Assembly (NCBI GenBank): GCA_026874595.1 | Contig: CM049309.1 | Span: 4,872,076-4,936,075 of the forward strand | Source of the DNA: Sipunculus nudus | Lineage: Eukaryota; Annelida; Sipuncula; Golfingiida; Sipunculidae | DNA length: 64,000 bases | Direction of reading: 5' to 3' | Part shown: in pieces, positions 11,675 through 24,000 of the stretch | Position numbering within the stretch: position 1 is the first letter of the stretch | How the letters are laid out: each line of letters begins with the position of its first letter | The notes under the pieces: generated by a model | The model's database searches: none | The model's input: the letters and a program-made list of their open reading frames with translations, nothing else | Told to the model about the DNA's origin: nothing | Made by a program: the position numbers and the translations under genes

Positions 11675-12567
11675 AAGTCAACGGATTATGAAATATTTCA
11701 GTTAATAAAGTCAGTCAATTTATATCACTTTTATTTATAATATACGCTTAGTCTAATGATTGATCGAAGAAAACCTCGCGAAAATACGGCCCCATAGATG
11801 TATAAACACAACACGGTATTCATCATGCAAGGCATGGTCAACTTATGGCAGCTATACTCGTGAAGTTGGCCTACATATGACACATGAATAATGCCTTTGG
11901 TATTTTCGCAAAAGACCTTCATATCGCTCAATAAAATATCAAATTGAACAGTGAAAATTGTTTACACAGTAATGCGCATATCGGAACATAAAGGTTTTTG
12001 TATTATGCTTATAACTTTTGTTCCTTATGAGACAACTTAATTCAGTTTTATTTCACTGTAACTGTCGTCGAACGAGAGATGTTAAGCCGGCATCCTCCAG
12101 TCTGTGTCAATTTGGCACCTTCCAGTTTTATTATGCAGCCTGCAAGTATCCGCGTTGTCACCCTTCATGCATTTGGTAGAAAATTTTGGAAACAAGGTCA
12201 CAGTGATCTAGTTTGTTTTGCCTGGAAAGTTATCCGTAGTTAATTACATGCCTGGCTACAAGTCCGCAGTTTGAATAATAATGAAGCATTCTCTTTCAAT
12301 ACAAATTTGGTTACTTAACGGGTGAGAGGCGAATGCTGATTATTTTTTATTCAATTATGATTACTGATAGGTAGAAGCAGGCTTGGCAAAGGTAAATGAC
12401 CGAAAAAAAAAGCAAGTGCTCCGGACAAAATAGACTTCTTTGAAATAAAGAGTGAAAAAAGAGTCAAATTAGCGTAAATTCTCTATTTTTCATCACAGGC
12501 TGAATAAAGATGTGCTTCGCTTACCACAGTTATATATATATAGACAAATATCGTTCCCCCAAGACAG
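11675..12567. other. Intergenic, nothing recognised
   Basis: AT-rich sequence without a supported exon or repeat boundary. The 66-aa ORF at 11731-11931 has no recognisable motif. Confidence 0.4.
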
Positions 12568-14541
12568 AAACTAGACGACCATAGGTCGAACGCTTGCCGG
12601 AAATCGGAAGTGAAACACAGACGGACAGACAGAACATATTGTCGGTTTTCTATTTATGGAATGACTCTCAGGGACATTGCTGAGAATATGTGGCCCGTAG
12701 AATGACATATGACAGAAAAGAACAGGCAAGCAGACAAAGCTGACAACAAAAGATGAACAGACAGACATACTGACTTTGTGATACAAGATTGACACCAGAT
12801 GACTTTACCTAATTATGGAGAAGATTCAAAGGAAGAAAATGAGTTATAATTTATGTAATTTAGATTTATAGTTTTGGAGGTATGGCGAATTAATGATATA
12901 CTTGGGAGGCTCGATTGTAGCGCCCTCTAGCAGACATATTCCGAAGACGACAAATGCGTTTCGTATTATTAGTGTATGACATGAGATGTCCCAGTTTCAA
13001 AAGGATTCCGTCAAAGCTGTGGCCTGTAGAATGCTATATGTAAGGCGTAAGAACCAGCAAGCAGGCGACTTTGAGGATAACGAACAAACAGATGGACACA
13101 CTGACAAAGTGACAGAAGATTGAAACCATATGCCTTGATCAGGTTATGGAGAAGACTCAAAGGAAGAAAATAAGCTATAGCTTATGTAACTGAGGCTTTG
13201 GGTGTAGAGATATGGCCAATACAATGGTATGTGTGTGAGGGTCGTGTGCAGCGCCCACTAGTGGCCATATCAGGAAAATGAAAAATTTATTTTTAGAAAT
13301 TAGTGTAAGACATAAGATGTAATAGTTTCAAAAGGATTCTGTCAAAACTGTGTCCTATAGAATGCTATATGTGATACGCAAGAACCAACAAGCAGGCGAA
13401 TTTGAGGACAACTGACAAACAGACAAAAACACTGACAAAGTGATTCAAGATTGAGTCCAGATGACTACTCCAGGTTATGGAGAAGACCCAAAGGAAGAAA
13501 AAAGCTACAGTTTATTTCACTAAGGTTTATAGTTTTGGAGATATTGCCAAAGCATGATATGTTGGGAGAGGTTCGAGTTCAGCGCCCCCTAGCGGCCATA
13601 TCCGGAAAATGAAAAATTGGTTTCGAGATATTAGTGTAAGAATTAAGATGTTATAGTTGCAAAAGGATTCTTTCAAAACTGTAACTGAATGCTATATGCG
13701 AGACGCAAGAGCAAGCAGGCGAATTTGAGGACAACTGACAAACAGACAGACACACTGACAAAGTGTCACAAAAGTGTGACCAGATGACTACACTAGGTTA
13801 TGGAGAAGACCCAGAGGAAGAAAATAAGCTATAGTTTATGTAATTGAGGCTTATAATTTTGGAGATATGGCCAAAATATGATATGTTCGGGAGGTTCACA
13901 TCCAGCGCCCCCTAGCGGCCCTATTCAAAAAACAATTTCGAGATACTAGTGTAGGACTTATAATATGTCAGTTTCAAAAAGATTCCTGCAATAATGTGGC
14001 CTTTGGCGCAAGATGAATGAAATCTCGAAATATCTCTATTCAAGAGATATTTTACGAGATACTGCAAGACTTGTAATAAAATCTTGTAGTACTAGTTGAA
14101 TGCTACTTGATGCAAAAAATAAGATCACTCTAGCTTTAAAACTGACAAAGTTAGAAAAATAAGACCCCTTATTTTCGAATATCATGATTTTCCCCCAAAA
14201 TTTGTAACCATGGTTACAGCAAATTTGAGTCAGCTACACACCAGATGACAGGCCTTGGAATGACGATTAAAATGAGCTATCGTTGAAGTAGATACGACTA
14301 ATAGTCACAAAGATATGAAGAAAAAACCGTTTTGAGAAGTTTTGATGACCTTGACCTTGGTCCTATTTTGACCAAAAACAATAGGGCACCTAGAAATTTA
14401 ATTCTCCATCATCTCTGAAATTTCAAGGTGATTGTGGCAAAATTGTGGCCAGGAGAGTGCAGACAAACAAACAGACAAACAGACAAACAGACATACGCAA
14501 CTGACCAATATGCTTGCCGAAATCTTTGATTCCGGCAAGCA
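12568..14541 (+). mobile_element. Helentron/HINE-like (pearl-like) element, family A, copy 1
   Basis: It begins AACTAGACGACCATAGGTCG, a small hairpin, followed by CTTGCCGGAAATC. It ends at a strong hairpin (14512-14540) whose left arm GCTTGCCGAAATC repeats that 5' motif and whose right arm is its complement. The core is about four tandem units of 331 bp, dated by the shared TTATGGAGAAG motif at 12813, 13144, 13474 and 13798. Each unit has the phrase GCGCCCCCTAGCGGCC. Near the 3' end is an (ACAR)n tract at 14458-14495. Subterminal inverted repeats, a 3' hairpin and a tandem core are the marks of non-autonomous Helentron (HINE) and bivalve pearl elements. Confidence 0.65.
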
Positions 14542-16551
14542 ACAAACATGGCGCACATTCCACTGCATGAAGACAAGGGAATTTTCAACATGTTGTGACA
14601 CAAGCAGGACATTGCACACACAAACTTGCGAAATATCCCAATTTTGTTAAAACAGGAGAGAAATAGTATATATCTGAATTCTTTTAATGAAAAAGAGGGG
14701 GAAAAAGTGCTGATGAAAAAAAAGATTAGCATCATTTTGAGGAAATTTAAAAAGTGACTCTTTAAAAAAAGGAAAAAGAGTGAGTTGGCAGGTCTGAGAA
14801 GGGTAAACCTTTTTGGCCAACAAGACATCTGTGATAATGCATGTTTAATAAATCTGTTTACTTGTTCTTACATTTTGACTTTTTGTAGTCATCATGTAGA
14901 AAAATAGCCTATTACAAGAATAAGAAGCCCAGAGTATGTACAGCATTTATTTTCATATTAAAATGTATCTTTACATCTAAGCTCGAATAACCGGTGCACA
15001 AAAAAGTTAAAGGTATTTACAGTGATTAAAATTTTAGGGGGTTACATACAAATTTAATGGTGCAGAGAAAAAACAAGAACTGATAAAATGCACTGATCCT
15101 GCTCATGCACTTTGATATCAACTGACAACGCTGAGAGAATTATTGAATTTTATAATAATAAAGGGGCTTATTCCGATATCTGACATGTACTAACAACAGA
15201 TAATCCCTTGAACCTTTTAAAATTTTCTGTTTATATCCAAATGTTTGTAACATGTGGGGGGGGGCTGGTAAAATAATTCAAACACATTCAACAAGGACAT
15301 CTGGAAGCAAGTCAGAAGAAACAAAGTTCTGCTGAGGGTGTTTTGAATCTAGTGATCTTTGAACCTCTGTACATTTGCAGCCAACCACCTTTGCTTTCAT
15401 GTTTCTGTCTATCTGTCAACATTGCGTTGTTTACTGACATGCAGTTTGAAGATAAACAAGCTCAGACATCCGTCACAGAGGCATTATAAGAACTTTCCTT
15501 AACGGGAAATACATAGGTTTCATTAAAATATATGCAGAGTACAGGTAAGCCAGAAATAACATAAATTCTTAAGAAAAAGTAGCTGAAGCCTTGGCTTTAA
15601 GACTAAGGCTGTACCCGACCATGATTCAGCAAAAATAAATATGTTTCTGACAATCAAGTTTCAGAAACAAATGTACAGCAGAGGAAACTGAAACATATTA
15701 TACGTAAGGAATATTGCATACATTTATGACAAGTAATATAGGGTATTTCTCTTATTTAGCTTATGCCAGAAACATGGCTTTACAGATCTATTACTGTCCA
15801 CTGAACTCATTATAATTATACATGTACATATAAATTCAGTGAACGATAACTCTAGCTTAGGCCAATACCAAAACAGAAGACTGATAATGATACTACTAAT
15901 ACTCCAAACATGAACATTTATTTAAAAATATTATGAAAATCCTACTATAATTTTGGGATTTGGGTATGGTACCAAAAAAATGTTATTCCACTTTAACCTT
16001 TGCCAAAATCACATACCCTTACCAACAAACTCTCTTCACAGATAGATTCTGACCTGGACGCTGTGCTTACAGTACTTCCCTGAAACACCCCTACCCCCCT
16101 CAAATTGAACCTTGACAGGTTTATTTCTCCCAGTTTCTCGAAACTGATCATGGGGGATGCCATTTTGCATGCACACTAAAACCCAGACTTCACAAGCCAC
16201 ATGCCATAATGATGGGTACATATTGCTAGTAGTAATTAATACACTGTTTGGCTGTCTAATAAACCCTGCATTGTTTATATATGAACAGTATACTGGATAT
16301 TCTATACACTGATGGGCATAAAACAGCATTACCTTGCACTTAAGGATAGCTAGCAAATTCACATGTTAACATTGATTTACATACAGAGACAAATAAGCCA
16401 GTATGATGGATTTTAAGGATCCTGAATTGCTGTGTCAAAGAATGTGATTGGCTGCTGCTCATGAAGCATTCAAACCAACAATTTTGACACAGCAAATACA
16501 ACTGGTTTAAAACTCACACAACAGCCCAGCCTAGACTTACAGTTTGTGTTA
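14542..16551. other. Intergenic with dispersed repeat fragments
   Basis: No gene is supported. The stretch near 15470-15600 (CACAGAGGCATTATAAGAAC and following) recurs, diverged, at 42397-42490 just upstream of GALE. The stretch 16030-16200 recurs, diverged, at 55005-55180. Both are short interspersed repeats of unknown class. Confidence 0.5.
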
Positions 16552-16945
16552 GGCTGTAAATACACTAGCAAATATTCAAATCAAGCATTGGTTTACTCTG
16601 TCTGCGCTGGGCCACTTGTTTACTGCAGTCTGCTTGAAAGGCGATCTACAGTAGCTCAGTTTACTTTCATCCAGTTTACAGTGAACCAGTTCCTAGTGCA
16701 ACTCTTATTTCTAGTCTGCATGAGGCCAGTTTGGCTAAAAACTGACATAATCCTTCCAGGTAAATTCTTTGCAGCACAGTGAATTGGATTAACAAGTTAA
16801 TGCAGAATGCAGATTCTTGTTGATAAAAAGAATTTATTTAAGCTTTTTTAAAGCCAACTACTGTGCAGACACAAAGCTTATTACTTCAAGAATAAAGTAA
16901 ACTGGTTTAGCATAATCTGATTCAGATGAGAACACAGTGTCGATA
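16552..16945. mobile_element. MITE-like repeat, copy 2 (diverged)
   Basis: It aligns by eye with 11258-11674, sharing CACTAGCAA near the start, CAGTTTACAGTGAACC in the middle and AAAGTAAACTGGTTTAG near the end. Its termini are more degraded than in copy 1. Confidence 0.5.
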
Positions 16946-17254
16946 CTGCCTTAATACGCCAGTGCTCAGTGGAATGAAGATGCAAGCATGGAATTATAGC
17001 TACTATTGGAAAATATTTCTGTTTTTGTACCTAATTATTCAAAATCTTAAAGCTGTGATAGAAAATATTTCTGTCCCCCTACTGTACATTTTTTATTATT
17101 ACATCATTCAGGCAAATCCGGTGACTTTGGAACAATAATTCACAGTTATTATCTCTTACATGGTTGACAGAACAAAAATCTTTGCCGTGTGTGCAAGAGG
17201 TTTCCTGCAACACAGTACTCAATACCTGCAGTACTTTCCATAAATATAGTAAAT

Positions 17255-17260
17255 TTTATT
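17255..17260 (-). promoter_or_regulatory. Candidate poly(A) signal of RTF2
   Basis: AATAAA on the minus strand, about 240 bases beyond the RTF2 stop codon. If used, the 30-bp minisatellite lies wholly within the RTF2 3' UTR. Confidence 0.5.
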
Positions 17261-17280
17261 TATATATACCTTGCAACCCT

Positions 17281-17530
17281 GAGTAAAAGTTCAACAGCAT
17301 GGTGAATTATATGTAAATGTTTAACAGCAAACTGGATTATGGGTAATTGTTCATTTGTATGATGGATTATGGGTAATTGTTCATTTGCATGATGGTTTAT
17401 GGGTAATTGTTCATTTGCATGGTGGATTATGGGTAACTGTCAAATATCAAATTGGTTTACTGGTAATAGTTCAGCTGCAAATTGGATCATGGGTAAAATG
17501 GTCAATAGTACAAAGGATTGTGGGTAACCC
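17281..17530. repeat. 30-bp minisatellite overlapping the RTF2 stop codon
   Basis: About eight units with GGGTAA at 17341, 17371, 17401, 17431, 17461 (diverged), 17491 and 17522, almost exactly 30 bases apart. The rightmost unit contains the coding bases for the conserved RTF2 tail VTHNP and the stop codon at 17502-17504. The others extend into the 3' UTR. Confidence 0.85.
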
Positions 17531-17776
17531 AATGTGCTTTCCCTTGCTTCTTGGCAGCATCACATGATGTAAACAGTGACTTGTAGGTGGCGCTGGCGGT
17601 TGGATCTTTCTGGATGCTCCTGGGCTTCTTGCTGTCTTGTTCCCCTCTGGCTGTTCCAGCCGCTGATGTAGCAGTCATCAGCTTGGATTTGGACCCAGGT
17701 TTGCTGGCTTGAGCTGCTGCAGATGTGCCTGCCTCCTCTGATGCCTCTAGTTTCCGTTTTTTCGCACTCTGGTCAT
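17502..17776 (-). CDS. RTF2: RTF2 exon 8 (terminal)
   Basis: Residues 203-293 and the stop TGA at 17504-17502. An Ala/Ser/Lys-rich stretch is followed by the conserved TYKSLFTS and HWVTHNP tail. The last codons are the first unit of the 30-bp minisatellite. Confidence 0.95.
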
Positions 17777-18503
17777 CTACAAGTATCCAACATCATGTAT
17801 ATCATTGCTATATGACTAACATCTGATCAGGGTGGTACTGATAATGGTAAAAAATACACTTAAAGGTGCTAAGTTATTGAAAATTAATCATCATGTGTAA
17901 AAAAGTACAGACAATTAAGGTTTTATTCCTAAGACCTTAATATGTCCACCTTACCAAATTTTTTTTACCCAAATATGAATAAAGAAATGAACTCAATAAC
18001 TGCTATAAGCCCCCCCCCCATAGGAGGATTAATTTTTGGCAGGATGTATAAACAGATCAACTGTTAACATTTCATCTCCTTTTGGTATGTTTTGGCATGA
18101 GTGTGATAGGTGGAGTCATGACTGGCTCTTGTTATAAAATCACATAAAATATTATGTAACTTTTTTTGTATATTCCAAACCAAACTGGATACATATCTCC
18201 AGTCAAAATCAAATACTTAGCTCTGACAAGGATTACAAACTTTAGTGAGTATTCATACCTTTAACAGTATGAGATTCCTTCCCTTTCTTTGCTTTCTGAA
18301 AAATAAAAACACAGTACTTTAATATAGAAAACGGGTCCAAAACCTGTTCCAAGGGTGACAAAGACACCAAAATTACACAGGACTTTGCTAGATGCAACAT
18401 ATGAACATTCTACCCACACCAAAATAAAATTAACATAATATTATAATGCACTTTTTAAAATGACAAACATATATATATATAAATATAAAAATCAGATCAC
18501 TGA

Positions 18504-18555
<52 letters not shown>

Positions 18556-20965
18556 ATTCAGTGATCTGATTTTTATATCTTCCTTTTTAAAGGGTTAAGA
18601 ATATGGACTGTAGAGGTCACTGTCTATTATATGAGGATGAAGATGACTGTATGATTATGAATTATGTAATATTTTTTAAATATTGGTTCTTTAAAGGTTT
18701 TGCATGCAAGGGTTTGAGAATAATTCTGCATTTTGATGCATAACTAAGATACTAGAATGAAAAGATCAGTTCACTTAAAATTTTCACCATAATTTTAAAA
18801 AATTTATGCTTGTGTAAATAGGTTAAAGGTTTATAACAGATAGTTTCAAACTTCACTGCCAGCACCACAGTGCAATGTCCTGTTACTAAACATTCTATCT
18901 TACTTTTTCAAGTTTAGCCAGGTGGCGCCTCTGTTCCATATCTTGTTGCAGTTTCTCCACCTCCTCCTCTGTTCCGTTGAGGATGATAACATCTGTTGCT
19001 TTGCATGCCTTAGTACACTGTGGGGAAATCAAGGAATTCATCAAGTGACACGTCTAGGTAAATTTAACTGAAGTCATGTAAGCAAATACTGAAAAATAAC
19101 TTTACGTGCAACTAGCAAATAGTAGTCAGGCCTCTGCATGGTACTTGAGGTTTATTCCCAGGATTATTTAAAGTCATCCTTATCACTGTAAACTGTTAAT
19201 ATTGTTTGAGGCTAGGAAAGAGCATGTGAGAGATTTAAGAATTTTTTAAGTTTATATAATTTTTAAACGTGTCAAAAGTTTTGTGAAAACTCATTAATAC
19301 TAGGCATGACTTGGGTTCTCTTCTAGTACACTGAAAGTCTATCAGATTTTCTTATCTGAAGTAACTCATATCATTTTATCAACAGGTAATATGAATATTG
19401 TACCTGAAAAAAATGTTCATCATTTACTAGCAGGGCTTTGCTCCTGGTTCATGCGAGTCTTAACAAATAAATATAAACATATTAGACTTTTGATAGTCTA
19501 GCAAAATGTGGAAGTTCTAGGTGTCAATTTGAGTGTTTTTTTTTTTCTTTAATTTTTTTTGGTAGAGGTAATTTTTTAATGCTTGCTTAACTAAGTATGT
19601 ACATCTGCAAAATTCCATTCCATATTCAGACTACGTGACAGGGGCTTACACACGATTTTTCTGGCGTCAACCAGGCTCGGTGAATCACTCCTGCGGGTCC
19701 TGGGTGTATCTCATCCCTATTGCTGGGTCATAACACCGAGGAACCCCCGAAAGGCGCACTCGTTTGTGAGTAAAACACAACTGTTGGGTACAGTCTCCCC
19801 ATTAAGCCTGCAGATCGCTCACCCTGGGTGGGCCGACCGTGTAAAATCTCACCGGCTCGGCTGAGATTCAAACCCACAATCTCCTGGCTTTGAGCCCTGT
19901 GCTCTACTCCTGAGCCACAGAAGCTGGTATTTGAGTGTGTTTTATAACGATATTACACTTTTAGAATATGTAATAATTTTGTTCAACAAATGCAACAGCA
20001 GTCATTGACTATCATTTAGTATGCACTGTATGCATGTGTAACTGGATGCATGGAGCACTCACGTTATAGCAGGTTTCCATTTTCATTTCTTTAAGGGCTC
20101 TCTCAGAGAATACACACCCACAGCTTCTCAAAAAACCAAACCTGTTAATGACAGAGAAAATAAACATGAAAACTAAGCAGAAGTAAAGACACACCGGAAT
20201 ATAAACAATTTTAGCAATCAAGTAAAACGTTCTTTCTTTATTTTCATATGATATATATGTTTTATATGTAATTCTAAAAGTGACCAACTGGTCATGATGC
20301 TAAGCAGACCAAGGCCTTAAACTTAAGCTTAAAAGACGGTTGGTTCAGTCATTTACTCTATTCAGAGTAAATACTTTTATAGATGAAGCTGCAATATCAC
20401 AGTGCCCTGGTCAGCTTGTCTTAAGCTGTGTTTCATTGTATCAGCAAATTTAATTCTCAAGTAAGTCTGTAGTGTACAAAAACTTGGATCCCTCTACTTA
20501 AGATTAACTATCTCATCTGGTAAAGTTTCAATATTTTGGCTGGTGACTTTGTACTACAAGTTGTAGTACAGAAAGAGGCAGGCAAAAGGTTATTTTCAAA
20601 AATCTTACATTGAAACACTGCCTCAGGCATTACTTAAAGACTGTATTGGATTATGATTAGATACATGAGGTGTGCACCCTTGGAAGAAAATGCTAGGTGT
20701 GTAAAATCTTTTATTCAACATTTTACTTCCTCTGCTTGAAATGTGAAATCACTTGGTCTAAATGGACAACAGACCTGTAAACACCATTCATCTCCAGACC
20801 GGACACTGGACAGATGTACTGAGCTGTGTGGGTTCCATTTTTTACATCAGCTTTTGCAAAAGCTGGGTTGTCTGTCAGTGACAATACTTTAACATCCTGT
20901 AAAATACAATACAGTATATATATGTCAAGGCCCAAATCCCAATCTGGACAATCAGCAATTTTTAA

Positions 20966-21013
<48 letters not shown>

Positions 21014-24000
21014 ATCTTTACCGTAGTGACAATATCCATCGATACTGATGTTGTCAAATAAATTATTGACAAACATATACACATAACCATTCAGAACTCT
21101 CTTCAGTTTTGTAATGGGTTATTTGAAGCATATAATTAGATATGGTCAGTTTACCTAATTCTCTGTTGACTTAAATAAAGTAATCCTCATCTGAGAGGTC
21201 ATGAACTTTGACATCAGGTCGAGTCAATGTGATGATGAATGTTCTTTTTACAACTGTTCTGTTTAAGATTTATCGTGATCTATTTTGAGTAAGAAAATCA
21301 CCACAGACAAAGCATCATCTCATGTTCTGACAAAATATGTATACTAATTAGGGCCGTGCCTAGGTGGGTGCCACTACAGTAACCAGGGTTTACCCTTTGT
21401 GCACCAAACTGGCAGTCAGTCACATGCTCTATAGTACATTATCTCAAGAATTGTTAGGGCAATTGCTGAATTTCTTACTCAATTTGATATCTAGGAAAGG
21501 ACATGCTATCAACTTGAACACAGTCAAGAATCCAATTTGGTTTGCAGTTTGCAATCTTGGAATTCTAAAGTTTGTATGCATTATCTCTAGAAACATTTGG
21601 AATATTTCCCTGAAATTTTGACAGAGGACTGGCACTGATGAGAGCATGTGTGCTACAAGGTTCAAGACTTCTTAAAAATCCAATAACAGCCACCATGAAG
21701 GCATTTTGAAAATTATACATAGAAAAGCCCAAACTGAGGACCTCTGTGGGTCTAATTATTTCTAGTTAATATATAATACTCAAGCTTTCCTATTCAGTTC
21801 ATTCTGTGAAAGAAATCGTACCTTCAAATTTCTGATGTGTGAACTGTTAAATGCACCTTCAAATTTAGCTCGGTCCAACAGCATCTCTATAATGCTCTCC
21901 TTGTTGTATAATCTGAAATGTAAACAATTAAGGTTTTAATGCTATATAAACATTTCCAGTAAGATAGATCTCCTTAGACTGTAAGAACATTTTGGCTGAA
22001 TACAAACGTTTCCACCAGCAAAACCTTCTTCACATGCAGGCTAACTATCTCAACTTCACCTGTTTTATACATTGTTAAGGTTCTGTGAGTGAACACAGTC
22101 CACCTGTGTCTGGTTAGTAGTGGTTACCATAACAAGACTTAGTGGTCAGATCATGTGGATGTGTGACAAGTCCCAAGCAATTTTTTTATTGTTTTAAAAT
22201 ATATCTATCAATTAAATAAATGGAATAAATATGCTACATAAATTCTACTCAAGTTATTATAATAGGAACAGGCTTACAAAGAAATAAAACGGTTAACTTT
22301 AATTTAAAAAAAAAAATGCGCATGAGATATACCTGCTTTGTCTTGTTTTGTTTCGGTGTATGTAGGTTCCGTTGGTCCTTATGTATGTCAGTTGTATGAT
22401 TTTTGTTGTTGTATGTATATGGATCGTGTATTGTTATATAATGTTGAAATTGTAAACTGACATTCGTTGTACATGTACTTTATTTGATAAATAAAGTATT
22501 AAAAAAAAACAAAAAAAAAAAAACAAAACATTTTTTTACAGATAAATCAGAATAAATCAAAGTTCTCAATAATGGACTAGTAACATGATAATTTGAACAT
22601 TCTGGTGTTTAATATTGCTGGTATATATGAAATTACTTTTTATAGTGAAAATCTGTATCATACAGTAATTTAACTTAAAATGGCCAGTTTATGATTGTGA
22701 TAGTATGATAACTATGACTTCTGTTTGATGACTGTTATAAAGGATTGAGTGGCAGTACATACCTGCCCAGCTCACAAGCTACAATTGGCTTGACCAGTCG
22801 TTCCTGTGTCAGTGCACAGTGCTGCCATCTGAACGCTAAATCAGCTTTCTTGTCTTTCTGAAAATATAACAATATACTGGTACATAAAAGACCTATATCT
22901 CACAATGTTTCATCCAATCTTTTACATGTACAGTGAAATCCTGCTAACACAACTAGGGTTGAAATGTTGCCTCCTGCTTTCCCCGTGGGAAAGTTATTTC
23001 GAGCATGGGAAAAGATATGTAAAAACTTACTTTCCCAGTGGAGAAAGCTTTGAAAAAGTCTGGGAAATAAAAAAGCTGTCAGGGAAAATGATACTAAGGT
23101 CACTTTCCCGCAGAACTGACACAACATCTGCAAGCCCAAAACTTAAAATCATATCTATACAAATTTTCTCAAAGTTCTGCCCCCTTTTTTGCCAATATTA
23201 CAGAAGAAACGTTTATTTTTGTGTGTTGCTCTGTTCAATCAATTTTATTATTCCTAAATCCTCTACCATGATAGGGCAATTCCTTCTAAAGACTGGTAGC
23301 CCGCCTATTCCAACCCCTTTCTCTCAGCCAATCATATGAGCATAATCAATTTAAAATAAGGGAAATCAATTTTTACCATTTCTTTACCAGGGAAAGTTAT
23401 TATTCTCAGGGAAAGTAATATAACAAATCACTTTCCCCGCAGGGAAAGTAAGATTTTCCTAAAAATTTCCACCTCTGCTAAACCACCTGTGGGACCTGCC
23501 CAAGTGGTCTTGTTAGTGGGGTGGAAATGTTATCAGTTTTGAATGATGATTTACATTACTCTGGACCAAAAATAGTAGTCGTCTCTCCAAGGTGGCCATG
23601 ACAAGGTGGTTGTCAGGTGAGATACTTCCATTCCAGGTCCATACATTATTGGCTGAAACATTGTGCCATGGCTGGGTTCTCTACCTAACACAATATACCA
23701 TAATTGACAAAATCAGCAACCTGGGTGCTCTCAAAACTGATTTTTAACAAATAATATTGTACCCCCTTCCTTTATTTTGGAGCGATTATAGAAAAGGTGC
23801 CTACCAGAAAATTTATATGTATGAAATGAATGGATTTCATGCAGAGAAGGGGGTATATTTGATGGGGATAAAACGTAAAAATGAGTGGTGATAAACTGTT
23901 ATGTAAACCCTTTAGTCACTATTTTTTGTCATATGTACTTTCTACATTATCCTTGTCCCTAGGATAAACCCAGTAGGCACCTTTTCTATAATCATAATTG

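Noticed and set aside
22905-23339. 144-aa ORF opposite RTF2 intron 1
   Set aside because: It lies across an inverted-repeat element and contains no recognisable motif.
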